Shown piece by piece: positions 7,117 to 15,596 of a DNA stretch of 33,351 nt. This stretch comes from JBBTYG01 sp964418085. GTDB taxonomy: Bacteria > Patescibacteriota > Minisyncoccia > UBA6257 > 2-01-FULL-56-20. Positions within the stretch are counted from its first letter, which is position 1, and the number at the start of each line of letters is the position of its first letter. The position numbers were made by a program, and so were the translations under genes. Below the pieces are notes generated by a model. The model was given only the letters and a program-made list of their open reading frames with translations, did not search any database and was not told the DNA's origin. The stretch spans positions 1 to 33,351 of the forward strand of contig CAYQKB010000005.1 of assembly GCA_964418085.1 (NCBI GenBank). The letters are read 5' to 3'.

Positions 7117-7476
7117 GTGTCTACACAAGATCTTATAAAATATATTGAAGAGGCCCGCTCTCGGGGTGTGTCGGACAATGCAATACGGACGACGCTTTTA
7201 TACGCACACTGGACGAAAGAGGAGATCGGCGCCGCTTTTAAAGGATACGACGAGTCGCGATTGCCCTTTGACCCGGCTACCGTTTCCGGTGTTGGTAAAA
7301 CGCGGGCTGTTAATTTTACGAATAAGGGTAGGGCAGTCGCCCCGACGCTCGAGAGGGGGTCTAGGCGACTTCTTATTTTTGTTGTCGTCCTCATTATTGT
7401 TGTCGCAGTTGCAGCGGCTGTGTATGTGATTGAGCAAAACGGTGTTCTTATCCCTGTTCGTGCCGTCCCACAATAA
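7117..7476 (+). CDS. Small single-pass membrane protein with N-terminal helical motif
   Basis: A 119-residue protein with no recognised function. The first 40 residues (LIKYIEEARSRGVSDNAIRT, then LLYAHWTKEEI) form a short UBA-like helical motif often seen at the N-terminus of Patescibacteria membrane proteins (from memory). A polar linker follows (45-80), then one strongly hydrophobic segment (about 83-106) and a short tail. The likely topology is N-terminus in the cytoplasm. The start is GTG at 7117, 26 bases after the 70-bp repeat. It is the last gene before a new promoter at 7533. Confidence 0.65.
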   Translation: MSTQDLIKYIEEARSRGVSDNAIRTTLLYAHWTKEEIGAAFKGYDESRLPFDPATVSGVGKTRAVNFTNKGRAVAPTLERGSRRLLIFVVVLIIVVAVAAAVYVIEQNGVLIPVRAVPQ

Positions 7477-7532
7477 TTCAGAATAAGAATTCGCGACGGA
7501 TTCCACTGTGTTGCCCGCAGAGAGGAAATTTT

Positions 7533-7541
7533 TGCTATACT
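7533..7541 (+). promoter_or_regulatory. Extended -10 promoter, leaderless spacing, for the PfkB kinase
   Basis: TGCTATACT: a TGn extension plus TATACT (7536-7541), ending seven bases before the ATG at 7549. A TTGCCC (7511-7516) could be a poor -35 at 19 bases. Initiation would be expected at or beside the start codon. Confidence 0.6.
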
Positions 7542-7548
7542 ATGTTAT

Positions 7549-8574
7549 ATGTTTGACGTTATCACTATCGGGTCTGCGACTCGAGATGCTTTTTTCAAGG
7601 TTAATTTTGATACCGTTCGCTGGCCGAAGACACCATCAAAAAAAGCGTATGCGTTGCCAGTTGGTGAAAAGCTGGAAGTGAAGAGTACGCTTTTTACGAT
7701 CGGCGGGAATTCGGCGAATGTGAGTGTTACCTTTGCCCGGCAAGGGTGGAGGACGGCGTGTGTGGCGAAAGTCGGGTGCGATGTATCGGGCGAAGAGATA
7801 CGGCGCCGGCTTGTGCGCGAAGGCGTTGACGCGCGGTATATGTCGTGCACGACAAAAGCCCCGACCGCGTATTCCGTTTTGCTCGCGCAGGGCGGAGAGC
7901 GGACTATTTTGGGATATCACGGCGCCTCGGATTTATTTTCAATTGATGATGTCGAGCTTCCGCGTCTTATGGCGCGGTGGTGGTATGTGTCGCTTGCGGG
8001 AGAATCGCACACTATGTTTCCGGCGCTCGTCCGGTACGCGAAGAAAAACAATATATCCCTTGCTTTCAATCCGAGCGGGCATCATTTGCGGCACAAGAGG
8101 GAGGAAATTATCCGGCTTCTCAAAGATATGTCGTTTCTGGTTTTAAACGATGAGGAGGCAGCGATACTTACCGGCATTCCGTGGAAAAAAGAGAAGGAGA
8201 TTTTCAAAAAGCTCGATGAGTGGGTGCCGGGAATTTTGGCGGTGACGAGCGGGAGGGGAGGAGTTACTGTTTCTGATGGAGAGCGGGTATATAAAGCGGG
8301 AATTTTCAGAGAGAAGAAGCTTGTTGACCGGACGGGCGCAGGCGACGCATTCGGTGCGGGGTTTGTGGCGGGGCTCTTAAAAAGTGAAAAATTAAAAATG
8401 AAAAATGAAAAATTTAGTGAGAAGGATATTTGTTATGCCATTCGTTTGGCGAGTGCGAATGCGACGGCGAATGTCGAAGAATTCGGTGCGACGGAGGGAA
8501 CTCTCACTGCGCGCGGATTTAAAGATCCCCGCTGGAAGCATTTGGATATTGATGTTAAAAAGCTCGCGTATTAA
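7549..8574 (+). CDS. PfkB-family carbohydrate kinase
   Basis: An ATP-dependent sugar or nucleoside kinase of the ribokinase (PfkB) superfamily, cytoplasmic; 341 residues. The N-terminal signature is IGGNSANVSV (residues 51-60) and the C-terminal signature DRTGAGDAFGAGF has the catalytic base at Asp266. The NPSG stretch near 174 and VLNDEEAAILTG (198-209) also fit the fold. The substrate cannot be read from the sequence: ribose, fructose or fructose-6-phosphate are options, and the pentose phosphate and aldolase neighbours make a sugar or sugar phosphate likely. A lysine-rich insert (LKSEKLKMKNEKF, about 277-289) is encoded by a five-unit heptamer array at 8381-8415, placed just after the conserved catalytic helix. 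The start is supported by a promoter with leaderless spacing. Confidence 0.88.
   Translation: MFDVITIGSATRDAFFKVNFDTVRWPKTPSKKAYALPVGEKLEVKSTLFTIGGNSANVSVTFARQGWRTACVAKVGCDVSGEEIRRRLVREGVDARYMSCTTKAPTAYSVLLAQGGERTILGYHGASDLFSIDDVELPRLMARWWYVSLAGESHTMFPALVRYAKKNNISLAFNPSGHHLRHKREEIIRLLKDMSFLVLNDEEAAILTGIPWKKEKEIFKKLDEWVPGILAVTSGRGGVTVSDGERVYKAGIFREKKLVDRTGAGDAFGAGFVAGLLKSEKLKMKNEKFSEKDICYAIRLASANATANVEEFGATEGTLTARGFKDPRWKHLDIDVKKLAY
8381..8415. repeat. Intragenic heptamer array (AAAATGA-type) in the PfkB kinase
   Basis: AAAGTGA, AAAATTA, AAAATGA, AAAATGA, AAAATTT in perfect 7-base register, inside the coding region after the GAGD catalytic motif. It encodes a Lys/Met/Glu/Asn-rich insert. Confidence 0.8.
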
Positions 8575-8579
8575 TTTTT

Positions 8580-8813
8580 ATGGCAATACATCCGACATGC
8601 GATTTTTGCAAAAAGGAGCTTATGGGGTTTGGCGGGCTACTCTTTAGTCCTCCAAAGAAAAATGGAGAGGTGAAGAAGCTTCATGTCTGCGAGCATTGCT
8701 ATAAAGAAATCTTAAAGATTACACGGCTTAAAATTGAAGAGATTGAAGATGTGCTTTCGCTCGGGCCTGCGTGGCTGAACTATACTCGGAAGGTCAAAAG
8801 AAAAAAATCGTAA
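8580..8813 (+). CDS. Small zinc-ribbon-like protein
   Basis: A 77-residue protein with two CxxC pairs: Cys7/Cys10 and Cys37/Cys40, separated by 26 residues. This is typical of a treble-clef or zinc-ribbon metal site. The C-terminal half is helical and ends in a basic KVKRKKS tail that could touch nucleic acid. No specific family recognised. It starts five bases after the kinase stop codon and ends ten bases before the next gene, so the three are probably one operon. Confidence 0.65.
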   Translation: MAIHPTCDFCKKELMGFGGLLFSPPKKNGEVKKLHVCEHCYKEILKITRLKIEEIEDVLSLGPAWLNYTRKVKRKKS

Positions 8814-8823
8814 TTACACTTTT

Positions 8824-10053
8824 ATGGAAAATTTAGCACAAAATTTGGGAGTCGAAGCGGATTTTTTGAAGCGTCTTGACTGGGCGATGGTGAGTCGCGT
8901 CGGGCGGAAGGGTGTTTTGGATAACGTTATCGAAGAAAATAACACTCGCGTACGAGATATTTTTTATACACTTGGGATACCCGGTGGTGCGAGCAGGGAG
9001 CAGGTGCGATCGGCGCTTCTTCGTGCAATACAGAAAAATGAAAAAGAACTTTTGACATATCTCGAGGGTGTTCCCGGCGACAACCAGTTTGAAAAAGCCG
9101 CCGCTCTTGCAAAGCGCATCGCGCAGGTCGGCAAGGGATTTTTTCTCAAAAAAGAATTCGGCGCGGCGATTTTAAAGAAAAGTAAGCCGAAGAACCTTCT
9201 CGCGTTTCTGGGGGCAAAGAATGTGGGCGAGCTTTTAAAAAAACATGACGTTACGGAGATTTTCAGTGCTTTGCGTTTTGTCGAGTCCGATGAATGGATG
9301 CATGAGACGTTCGAAAAGGCGTACAGCGGTTTCACCGCCGCCGATTTTGAAGAGCGTGAGATCAGCATCAAGGTACTTGGGCCAGAATGGCGCACGGTTG
9401 CGGAAAAGTTTGTCGCAAAGAAGCACCACAACGTGAGCCACCTCAAGGAATTTGGCGTAATTTTTTTGAACCCGATTACTGAGAATATTCCCGGAAAATT
9501 TATGCGCGATTTTGCGCTGCTTCTCCACTATTTTCATGAAATCGAATTTTATTCGAAGTTGTTCAAGAAGTATTCGACTGGTGAGGACTTTTCTACGCGG
9601 CTCAAAGCATTGCTTCGCGGTGATGTGAAGGATGTGAAAACGGTTTCTGCCGGAGAATGGTTGATTGTTCAACGGTATCTCTTTAAAGAAAATCCGGCCG
9701 ATCCGCGATTGTTTTTGCCGCGAGTAAATCCGGAGTCGTTGCACTGGCTTCGGGGTGAGCGGGATCTCGTTGTGCTTGGCGAAAAAGAAAAGAGTCTGAG
9801 TTTGGAGTTGTGGCGGGACTCCGACTGGGTATCGCTCTATGATGAAGGCGAGGGGAGGGTTATAAGCTTTGACCTTGAAGACAACGCCATGTCAGCGGTT
9901 TCTGGTGCTGATGGTAAAAAGGATTATTTCAGTTATCATCAAAGGGAGGCTTTGTGGACAAAAATTTTTAAGGAATATGTCGGCGGAGAGGATGAAATGG
10001 AGAGATTGCTTGTGGAGAATTTTGATAAGGGGACAATACTGTTTAATAAATGA
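8824..10053 (+). CDS. Hypothetical protein, 409 aa, cytoplasmic
   Basis: I do not recognise this protein. It has no signal peptide or membrane segment. The N-terminal ~160 residues are helical and charged (MVSRVGRKGVLDNVIEENN, later LAKRIAQVGKGFFLKK and NLLAFLGAKNVGELLKKHDV). The middle region (180-290) is rich in aromatic and charged residues, and the last ~120 residues look alpha/beta (SLSLELWRDSDWVSLYD, RVISFDLEDN). No catalytic motif stands out. It is co-directional with the kinase and zinc-ribbon genes and followed by structured element A and the aldolase gene. A TAATTA hexamer (8811-8816) ends seven bases before the ATG and could be a weak leaderless promoter. Confidence 0.7.
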   Translation: MENLAQNLGVEADFLKRLDWAMVSRVGRKGVLDNVIEENNTRVRDIFYTLGIPGGASREQVRSALLRAIQKNEKELLTYLEGVPGDNQFEKAAALAKRIAQVGKGFFLKKEFGAAILKKSKPKNLLAFLGAKNVGELLKKHDVTEIFSALRFVESDEWMHETFEKAYSGFTAADFEEREISIKVLGPEWRTVAEKFVAKKHHNVSHLKEFGVIFLNPITENIPGKFMRDFALLLHYFHEIEFYSKLFKKYSTGEDFSTRLKALLRGDVKDVKTVSAGEWLIVQRYLFKENPADPRLFLPRVNPESLHWLRGERDLVVLGEKEKSLSLELWRDSDWVSLYDEGEGRVISFDLEDNAMSAVSGADGKKDYFSYHQREALWTKIFKEYVGGEDEMERLLVENFDKGTILFNK

Positions 10054-10060
10054 ACAATAT

Positions 10061-10165
10061 AAATAAAACGAAATGTTTTTTGAGCACGGATATTTTTCCT
10101 TCTGAAAAAATTCCTCTGCCTCGCACCGCCGCGCTCCGGATGGCTCAAAAAACTTCGTTTTATTT
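10061..10165. repeat. Structured palindromic element A (105 bp)
   Basis: The outer arms pair over 23 bp: left AAATAAAACGAA plus GTTTTTTGAGC (10061-10085, with a two-base bulge AT), right GCTCAAAAAAC plus TTCGTTTTATTT (10143-10165). Inside is a second hairpin (ATTTTTC ... GAAAAAAT, about 10092-10111) and a GC-rich tract (GCACCGCCGCGCTCCGG). It shares the core sequence with elements B and C but not the arm sequence. It begins seven bases after the stop codon of the 409-aa protein. Confidence 0.8.
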
Positions 10166-10174
10166 GTTAAATCA

Positions 10175-11071
10175 ATGATTACACTAAGACAAGCAATCGG
10201 TGAGGCAGAGAGGAGGGGGGCGGCGATCGGGCATTTCAATATTTCGGACCTCGCAGCGCTCAAAGCAATTTTTGAGTCAGCGCGGGAGCTGAATGTGCCA
10301 GTGATCATTGGCACGTCGGAAGGTGAGCGGGAGTTTATCGGTGTGCGCCAGGCGGTGGCGCTTGTGAAAAGTTTGCGGGAAGAATTTGATTACCCGATAT
10401 ATTTAAATGCAGACCATACCTATTCATTTGAAAAGGTCAAAGAGGCGATTGATGCGGGGTATGATGCGGTAATTTTTGACGGGACGGAGCTCTCACTTCT
10501 AGACAATATCGCAACCGCGAAAAAGTGCGTGGAATATGCGCGGTCGGTGAATCCGGAAATTATCGTTGAGGTGGAGCTCGGGTTTATTGGTAAGTCGTCT
10601 AAGGTACTCGACGCGATTCCCGAAGGCGTTCAGCTCGGCGAAGAATTTTTGACGAAGCCGGAAGAGGCTGCGCGATTCATTATGGAAACGGGCGCGGATT
10701 TACTTGCGCCTGCTGTCGGGAATATTCATGGCATGCTTAGTGGTGGACATGACCCGGCGCTTAATATTACGCGAGTCAGTGAAGTGCGTGCGGCGTGCGG
10801 CGTGCCGCTTGTGCTCCACGGCGGTTCGGGCAATTCGCCGGAAGATTTTACCCTTGCGATCAAAGCCGGAGTGCGGATAGTGCACATCAATACCGAAATC
10901 CGCGTGGCTTGGCGGCGCGGGCTTGAGAACGCTTTGAAAAACGATCCAAAGCAGGTGGCGCCATATAAAATTCTGCCTGGCGCTATTGATGAAGTTAAAA
11001 AAGTGGTAATGGAAAAGTTGAGATTGTTCAACCAAATTAAGGGTGATGTCATGGAAATTTCTCTCCTTTAA
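10175..11071 (+). CDS. fba: Class II fructose-bisphosphate aldolase family protein
   Basis: Predicted zinc-dependent aldolase joining or splitting dihydroxyacetone phosphate and an aldehyde (fructose 1,6-bisphosphate in glycolysis; tagatose bisphosphate possible). 298 residues. Metal ligands and active-site motifs: NADHTY with the catalytic Asp80 and zinc-site His81, EVELGFIG (132-139), PAVGNIHG with His185, and VLHGGSG with His215 and the phosphate-binding GGSG. The NTEIRVAW segment (residues 239-246) fits the phosphate-binding NIDTDxR region of the family. It is ten bases downstream of element A, and the next gene starts six bases after its stop. Confidence 0.9.
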   Translation: MITLRQAIGEAERRGAAIGHFNISDLAALKAIFESARELNVPVIIGTSEGEREFIGVRQAVALVKSLREEFDYPIYLNADHTYSFEKVKEAIDAGYDAVIFDGTELSLLDNIATAKKCVEYARSVNPEIIVEVELGFIGKSSKVLDAIPEGVQLGEEFLTKPEEAARFIMETGADLLAPAVGNIHGMLSGGHDPALNITRVSEVRAACGVPLVLHGGSGNSPEDFTLAIKAGVRIVHINTEIRVAWRRGLENALKNDPKQVAPYKILPGAIDEVKKVVMEKLRLFNQIKGDVMEISLL

Positions 11072-11077
11072 ATACCG

Positions 11078-14000
11078 ATGAACCGAAGTATTTGTATCCT
11101 TGTCTCTATACTCCTTCTCGCTCCCTCCGTTATGTTCGCCAAAAGTACGGACACCAATACTGCTTCAATTCTCGTATCTCTCCAACATATTCTCGCCAGT
11201 TTCCAATCGTTATTTTCCAGTTTCTCGGCATCACAGCTCGCAAGTATCAGCGGTTCGGGATCGGGGCTTGTCGGTTACTGGACGTTCGATGAAGGATCTG
11301 GAACCACGGCAGGGGACTCGAGTGGAAATAATAACAATGGGACGCTGGTGAATGGGCCGGTGTGGACGACGGGGAAAATTGGAGGGGCGCTACAGTTTGA
11401 TAGCGCAAATAGTCAAAGGGTTAATGGACCCGTCTTTAGCGTTCCAAATACTTTTACATTCTCTTTTTGGTTTAAAACAAACTTATCGCCATCAGGCGTA
11501 ATGGTTTCATTAGGATTTCAGAGATATTGCAGTATTGGATCTGTGGTTCAGCATAGGATGAGTTGTACTGGAGACGGAACTGCCAATCATGGTCCTTTAT
11601 CGATAGGTGCTGTTGATGATGGAAGTTGGCATCACGCTGTTTTCACGGTAGATAATAATATCGAGACTCTTTATATAGATGGAAATTATAATGCGCAATC
11701 TATGGTTACCCTGGGAACAAACGCTGGTTTTTTTTCTGTCGGTTCAGAGGGTAGTAATTCAGTTTATTTCACTGGAGCAGTAGACGATACTCGTTTTTAC
11801 AATCGCGCCCTCGCTCCAGATGAAATCACCGCTCTCTACAACTTTGGCTCCGGCTCTGTTGCTCCGCCAGCTCCAACCTCGACTCCATCCACTCTTCAAG
11901 ACACCGCCCCGCCTACCGTCTCAGATGTCCAAACAAATTTAGTTACTCAGGCAGGAACAACTATCTCCTGGACTACTGATGAATTATCAGATTCCCAACT
12001 AGACTATGGCCTGACCACAAATTATGGTTCACAAACCTCTCTCGACTCCACTCTTGTTACCTCCCACTCCCAAGCCATCTCCAATCTACAATCAAACACT
12101 ACCTATCACTATCGAGTGAGATCGAAGGATCAGGGGGGGAATCTTACTACGTCAAGCGATCAGACGTTTACCACAATCGTATCAGCAATCACCAACGCCA
12201 GTGGCAACATTTATATCGGCCAGACAGATATCGGCTCTGCCACCGGAACAGATTGCTCTAACACCCACAGTACGACTTGGTTCAACGCCCCATCAAACTG
12301 GGGAACAACAGCTGGCAAGATCGGTCCCGGGACAACCGTGCATTTGTGTGGGACTTTGTTTTCGTCACTCACTATTCAAGGCAGTGGTACTGCAGGCAAT
12401 CCAATTACTATTCTCTTTGAGCCGAATGCAAAAATGTCTGCGCCCTATTGGCCAAGCTACGGTGCGATCATGGTTCTCGATTGGTCGAACGTTCGTAGGT
12501 ACATAACAATCGACGGCGGTACAAACGGCATTATTGAAACGACAGATAATGGAACCGCTTTTACCAATCAGCAACCCTCGGGCGGCGTTTGGACGACCGC
12601 AGTGGATCATTTCACGGTTCAGAATTTGAATATTAGAAATCTGTATGTCCGCACACCTCAGTCGAACGACCCAAATCAGTATGGCAAGGGCATATACACG
12701 GGTGGTGGTTCATATATTACGGTGCGCAATAATACAATCACCAATGCTTATCTTGGAATAGGTGCTTCTTATGGCTCGGGAATAGCCGCTGGCAACACCG
12801 TTGTCATCGATAATAATACGATCAATCGAATCAATTGGGGGATCACAGTAACCGCCGGAGGTGGCTCTGTTGATCCGCTACTGACCAATCTTACTATTTC
12901 GAATAATCGGATTGACGGCTTCGATATCTGGGAAACGCTTGGCCCGGATATTGGTCTTCATCGCGACGGCATCTTTCTTTTTAACGGCGCTGTAGCGGGA
13001 CATTTAGGATCGGCTACAGATATAAATATTTTCGGAAATTATATTGGTCCTGGTATCAATCCGCAGACACCGTGGGCGGGCACCGGAGGAATATGGGCCG
13101 GCTACGGAGTCAGTCCCAGTCAATATGTGAATGTAAATATTTACAATAATGTACTCGCACTTAAACCAGGATATGCCTGGGCTAACTATTTTATCATGAC
13201 CTATGGCACAAATGTAACGATAGTGAACAATACAATCGTGGGCGACATAGGTTCGAGAAGTAGTAGGGAAGTGTGGTTCAATGGTATTTTCTTCGCTGGG
13301 ATAAATGGTGTTATAAAAAATAATCTTATATATCTTCCGGCAAGTAGCGTCATGGTTTCTGTGGATGAAATGAGTACCAGTACGGTGCAGGTCAATAACA
13401 ATATCTACTATACGCCAACAACTCCATTGCAACTCGGTACGACAGCTGGCGGAGCAACCCATTTTCATACATTTTCTGAATGGAAGAATACCTATGGCTT
13501 TGATGCGAACACAACGATTGCTAACCCCCAATTTGTGGATTTTGTAAACGGCAACTATCATCTTCAGGCGTTGTCTCCAGCTGTTGATGCCGGGACAAAT
13601 ATGGCCTCAATTTTCTCCACCGACTTCTCCAACACCCCTCGTCCCCAAGGCCAAGCCTGGGACATCGGCGCCTATGAATACTGCGCCAGCAATTGTGCTC
13701 CTGCCCCGATTGTCTCTTTGCCTCCAGTCATAATTCCTCCTCCTATTACTCCTCCCCCAGTCCAATCTCCCATCAATATCCCTCCTGCCACCACTCTCTC
13801 TGGAGGAGGCTACTATCCTCCCATATCACCTCCTTCTTTCTCCGGATCAATCATGGGACAGACAACAAGCACAGGATATACGACTCCTACTCAACAACAA
13901 GGAACTTCAACCCCTCCCTTCAATTCTCCCGTACCCTCCACCTCGGAGACAGGGGAGATGATGTCAAAAAACTCCAGCAATTCCTCAATCAGAACGGATT

Positions 14001-14164
14001 TCCTATCTCTTCGTCTGGCATCGGCTCTATGGGCTTTGAAACCATCTACTATGGTCCCAAAACAGTCCAGGCCATCACACAATTTCAAGAACACTTCAGA
14101 TCAGACATCCTTACCCCCTCCGGCTTCTCTCATGGCACAGGTATCTTTGGTCCTGCGACGATGA
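11078..14164 (+). CDS. Giant surface protein: LamG, fibronectin-like and right-handed beta-helix domains (frameshifted before its C-terminal domain)
   Basis: A 1028-residue open frame. N-terminal signal peptide (residues 1-21, hydrophobic ILVSILLLAPSVMF). LamG/concanavalin-like domain about 66-255 (GLVGYWTFDEGSGTTAGDSS, LYIDGNY, DDTRFYNRALAPDEI). Fibronectin III/purple-acid-phosphatase-N-like domain about 272-368 (APPTVSDVQTN, NTTYHYRVRSKDQGGN). Parallel beta-helix about 370-865 with many IxNNxI repeats, ending DIGAYEYC. Then a Pro-rich linker (870-930). The last ~75 residues of this frame look unlike a natural domain, whereas the -1 frame encodes a peptidoglycan-binding domain from about 13910 on. 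The native protein was thus probably ~1077 residues ending at 14310. Cell-wall attachment and carbohydrate binding are inferred. Confidence 0.78.
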   Translation: MNRSICILVSILLLAPSVMFAKSTDTNTASILVSLQHILASFQSLFSSFSASQLASISGSGSGLVGYWTFDEGSGTTAGDSSGNNNNGTLVNGPVWTTGKIGGALQFDSANSQRVNGPVFSVPNTFTFSFWFKTNLSPSGVMVSLGFQRYCSIGSVVQHRMSCTGDGTANHGPLSIGAVDDGSWHHAVFTVDNNIETLYIDGNYNAQSMVTLGTNAGFFSVGSEGSNSVYFTGAVDDTRFYNRALAPDEITALYNFGSGSVAPPAPTSTPSTLQDTAPPTVSDVQTNLVTQAGTTISWTTDELSDSQLDYGLTTNYGSQTSLDSTLVTSHSQAISNLQSNTTYHYRVRSKDQGGNLTTSSDQTFTTIVSAITNASGNIYIGQTDIGSATGTDCSNTHSTTWFNAPSNWGTTAGKIGPGTTVHLCGTLFSSLTIQGSGTAGNPITILFEPNAKMSAPYWPSYGAIMVLDWSNVRRYITIDGGTNGIIETTDNGTAFTNQQPSGGVWTTAVDHFTVQNLNIRNLYVRTPQSNDPNQYGKGIYTGGGSYITVRNNTITNAYLGIGASYGSGIAAGNTVVIDNNTINRINWGITVTAGGGSVDPLLTNLTISNNRIDGFDIWETLGPDIGLHRDGIFLFNGAVAGHLGSATDINIFGNYIGPGINPQTPWAGTGGIWAGYGVSPSQYVNVNIYNNVLALKPGYAWANYFIMTYGTNVTIVNNTIVGDIGSRSSREVWFNGIFFAGINGVIKNNLIYLPASSVMVSVDEMSTSTVQVNNNIYYTPTTPLQLGTTAGGATHFHTFSEWKNTYGFDANTTIANPQFVDFVNGNYHLQALSPAVDAGTNMASIFSTDFSNTPRPQGQAWDIGAYEYCASNCAPAPIVSLPPVIIPPPITPPPVQSPINIPPATTLSGGGYYPPISPPSFSGSIMGQTTSTGYTTPTQQQGTSTPPFNSPVPSTSETGEMMSKNSSNSSIRTDFLSLRLASALWALKPSTMVPKQSRPSHNFKNTSDQTSLPPPASLMAQVSLVLRR

Positions 14165-14310
14165 GGAAGGTGAATGCACTTTTGCAAATCACAGATAACA
14201 CGTCACAAAGTACAAATAGTACACAGATGTCTACCGTTCAGGAACTACAGCAGCAGTTGCAGACTTTGCTTAATCAACTTAAGGTGTTGCAGGGAGAGAT
14301 AGGGAAATAA
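13693..14310 (+). pseudogene. C-terminal peptidoglycan-binding domain of the giant surface protein, in the -1 frame
   Basis: The frame is open from 13693, but only the part from about 13910 resembles protein: FSRTLHLGDRGDDVKKLQQF, then FLNQNGFPISSSGIGSMGFE, YYGPKTVQAITQFQEHF and GTGIFGPATMRKVNALL. That is a complete PG_binding_1-like domain in the form commonly used by Patescibacteria surface proteins, followed by a Gln-rich helix ending at 14310. It has no start codon of its own near the domain. One lost base, or a -1 shift, around 13905-13950 (a CCCCTCCC-rich stretch) would join it to the upstream frame. This may be a real mutation, a population variant or an assembly error. Confidence 0.75.
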
Positions 14311-14329
14311 AAACTTTAAAAACAAACAT

Positions 14330-15208
14330 ATGTCTGCCGGAGTAGGAATAGGATTTGCATTTGTGGCGATGCTCTGCTGGGGGATTGGAGATTTTTTGAT
14401 ACAGCGCTCCACGCGAAGAATCGGTGACTGGGAAACGCTTTTTATCATCACGCTTTTCGGGTCGCTGATACTACTGCCCTTTGTCTATCGGAGCATACCC
14501 GCATTATTTTTTTATCTGTCCCGAAATTTATGGATTCTGGTTTCTTCCGGCCTTATTCTTGCCTGTGCTTCGCTCCTGATTTTCGAAGGTTTTAAAAAAG
14601 GGAAGATTTCGGTGCTTGAGCCGATTTTGTCGGTAGAAATTCCGGCGGCGTCTTTTTTGGCATTTTTAGTGCTGCGCGATATGTTGAGCTGGGAGCAGAT
14701 TGCGCTTATCGTATTTCTTATCATCGGATTGTGCCTTATCTCTTTCCGCGAGAAGCGGCTTACAAAGAAAATGTTTATGGAAAAGGGCATCTGGCTTGTG
14801 CTCTGCGGCTCATTTCTCATGGGGTTCGCGGATTTTTTGCTCGGCTGGGGATCGAGAGTTACAGATCCGCTCGCCGCTAATTTTGTTTTGAATATCGTGA
14901 TGACTTTGATTGCGGGAATATATTTGCTGACGTGCGGACGGGTTCGACATACAGTTCGGGACATCGCGGCGAACCGGGGAGCGCTGCTCGCCATGTCTAT
15001 TTGCGATAATGTGGCTTGGATCGCGTACGCTTTCGCCATGGCGCTTGTGCCGATCGCGGTGGCCACCGGCTTGTCCGAGAGTTCGATCATCATCGCAGTC
15101 CTCCTCGGACTTTTTGTGAGCGGCGAGAAATTGCAGAGACACCAGAAAATAGGGCTCGCGATCTCTTTCCTTGCGGTACTTTGGCTCGCCGCCGTTACAA
15201 GCGGTTAG
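14330..15208 (+). CDS. EamA/DMT-family transporter
   Basis: A 292-residue integral membrane protein with about ten hydrophobic segments in two similar halves (1-145 and 150-292), as in the drug/metabolite transporter superfamily. The N-terminal motif FAFVAMLCWGIGDFLIQRST and the repeat-half equivalent GSFLMGFADFLLGWGSRVT are the matching first helices of each EamA repeat, and the motif ILSVEIPAASFLAFLVLRD with a conserved glutamate is typical. Substrate not predictable. It begins 19 bases after the surface protein's true end. Confidence 0.85.
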   Translation: MSAGVGIGFAFVAMLCWGIGDFLIQRSTRRIGDWETLFIITLFGSLILLPFVYRSIPALFFYLSRNLWILVSSGLILACASLLIFEGFKKGKISVLEPILSVEIPAASFLAFLVLRDMLSWEQIALIVFLIIGLCLISFREKRLTKKMFMEKGIWLVLCGSFLMGFADFLLGWGSRVTDPLAANFVLNIVMTLIAGIYLLTCGRVRHTVRDIAANRGALLAMSICDNVAWIAYAFAMALVPIAVATGLSESSIIIAVLLGLFVSGEKLQRHQKIGLAISFLAVLWLAAVTSG

Positions 15209-15331
15209 TGTACACTTTTTTATTTTTATGGCACCATACATTCCAGCACGCGAGTTTTGGGATTAACCCCGTTGTGCATGGGCACAGGACGCCCTCGCAG
15301 AAACTCATGTTGTCAATTACATCAGACAGTT

Positions 15332-15577
15332 ATGGCTAAAGAAACGAAGTTTACACTCCTTCATCGGCATGAGGGGTGGTCGAATCTCGACATGGAACGT
15401 ATCGCGGTGAGCGGACTCCCCACCGGAGTTCGGGGACATCCGAAATATCCCAAGCATCTCCTTCTCGAAGGACACTTCACGAAAGAAGAGGTGTCCGCTG
15501 CGCTCTCACATGAGGGCTTCAGCATCAGAAACGTCTCTGGCACTCGCAATCTGCCGTTCTGCCCGCCGAACCGGTAA
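15332..15577 (+). CDS. Small hypothetical protein, 81 aa
   Basis: Unrecognised. From ATG 15332 the protein begins MAKETKFTLLHRHEGWSNLD. It is rich in His, Gly and Pro (SGLPTGVRGHPKYPKHLLLE), with a helix-like KEEVSAALSHEG and ends NLPFCPPNR. An in-frame upstream ATG (15257) would add 25 Cys/Arg-rich residues that do not look protein-like, so the later start is preferred. A clear terminator follows 20 bases after the stop, which supports a genuine expressed unit. The 123 bases upstream contain a short hairpin (TGTGC-ATGG-GCACA) and no convincing promoter. Confidence 0.5.
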   Translation: MAKETKFTLLHRHEGWSNLDMERIAVSGLPTGVRGHPKYPKHLLLEGHFTKEEVSAALSHEGFSIRNVSGTRNLPFCPPNR

Positions 15578-15596
15578 GTTCAAAAAAAACTCAATT

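Noticed and set aside
13004..13561. 185-aa open frame on the minus strand
   Set aside because: It is antisense to the beta-helix repeats of the surface protein, whose low-complexity codons leave the opposite strand open.
14512..15093. 193-aa open frame on the minus strand
   Set aside because: It is antisense to the EamA transporter; composition follows from the complementary codons and it has no recognisable fold.
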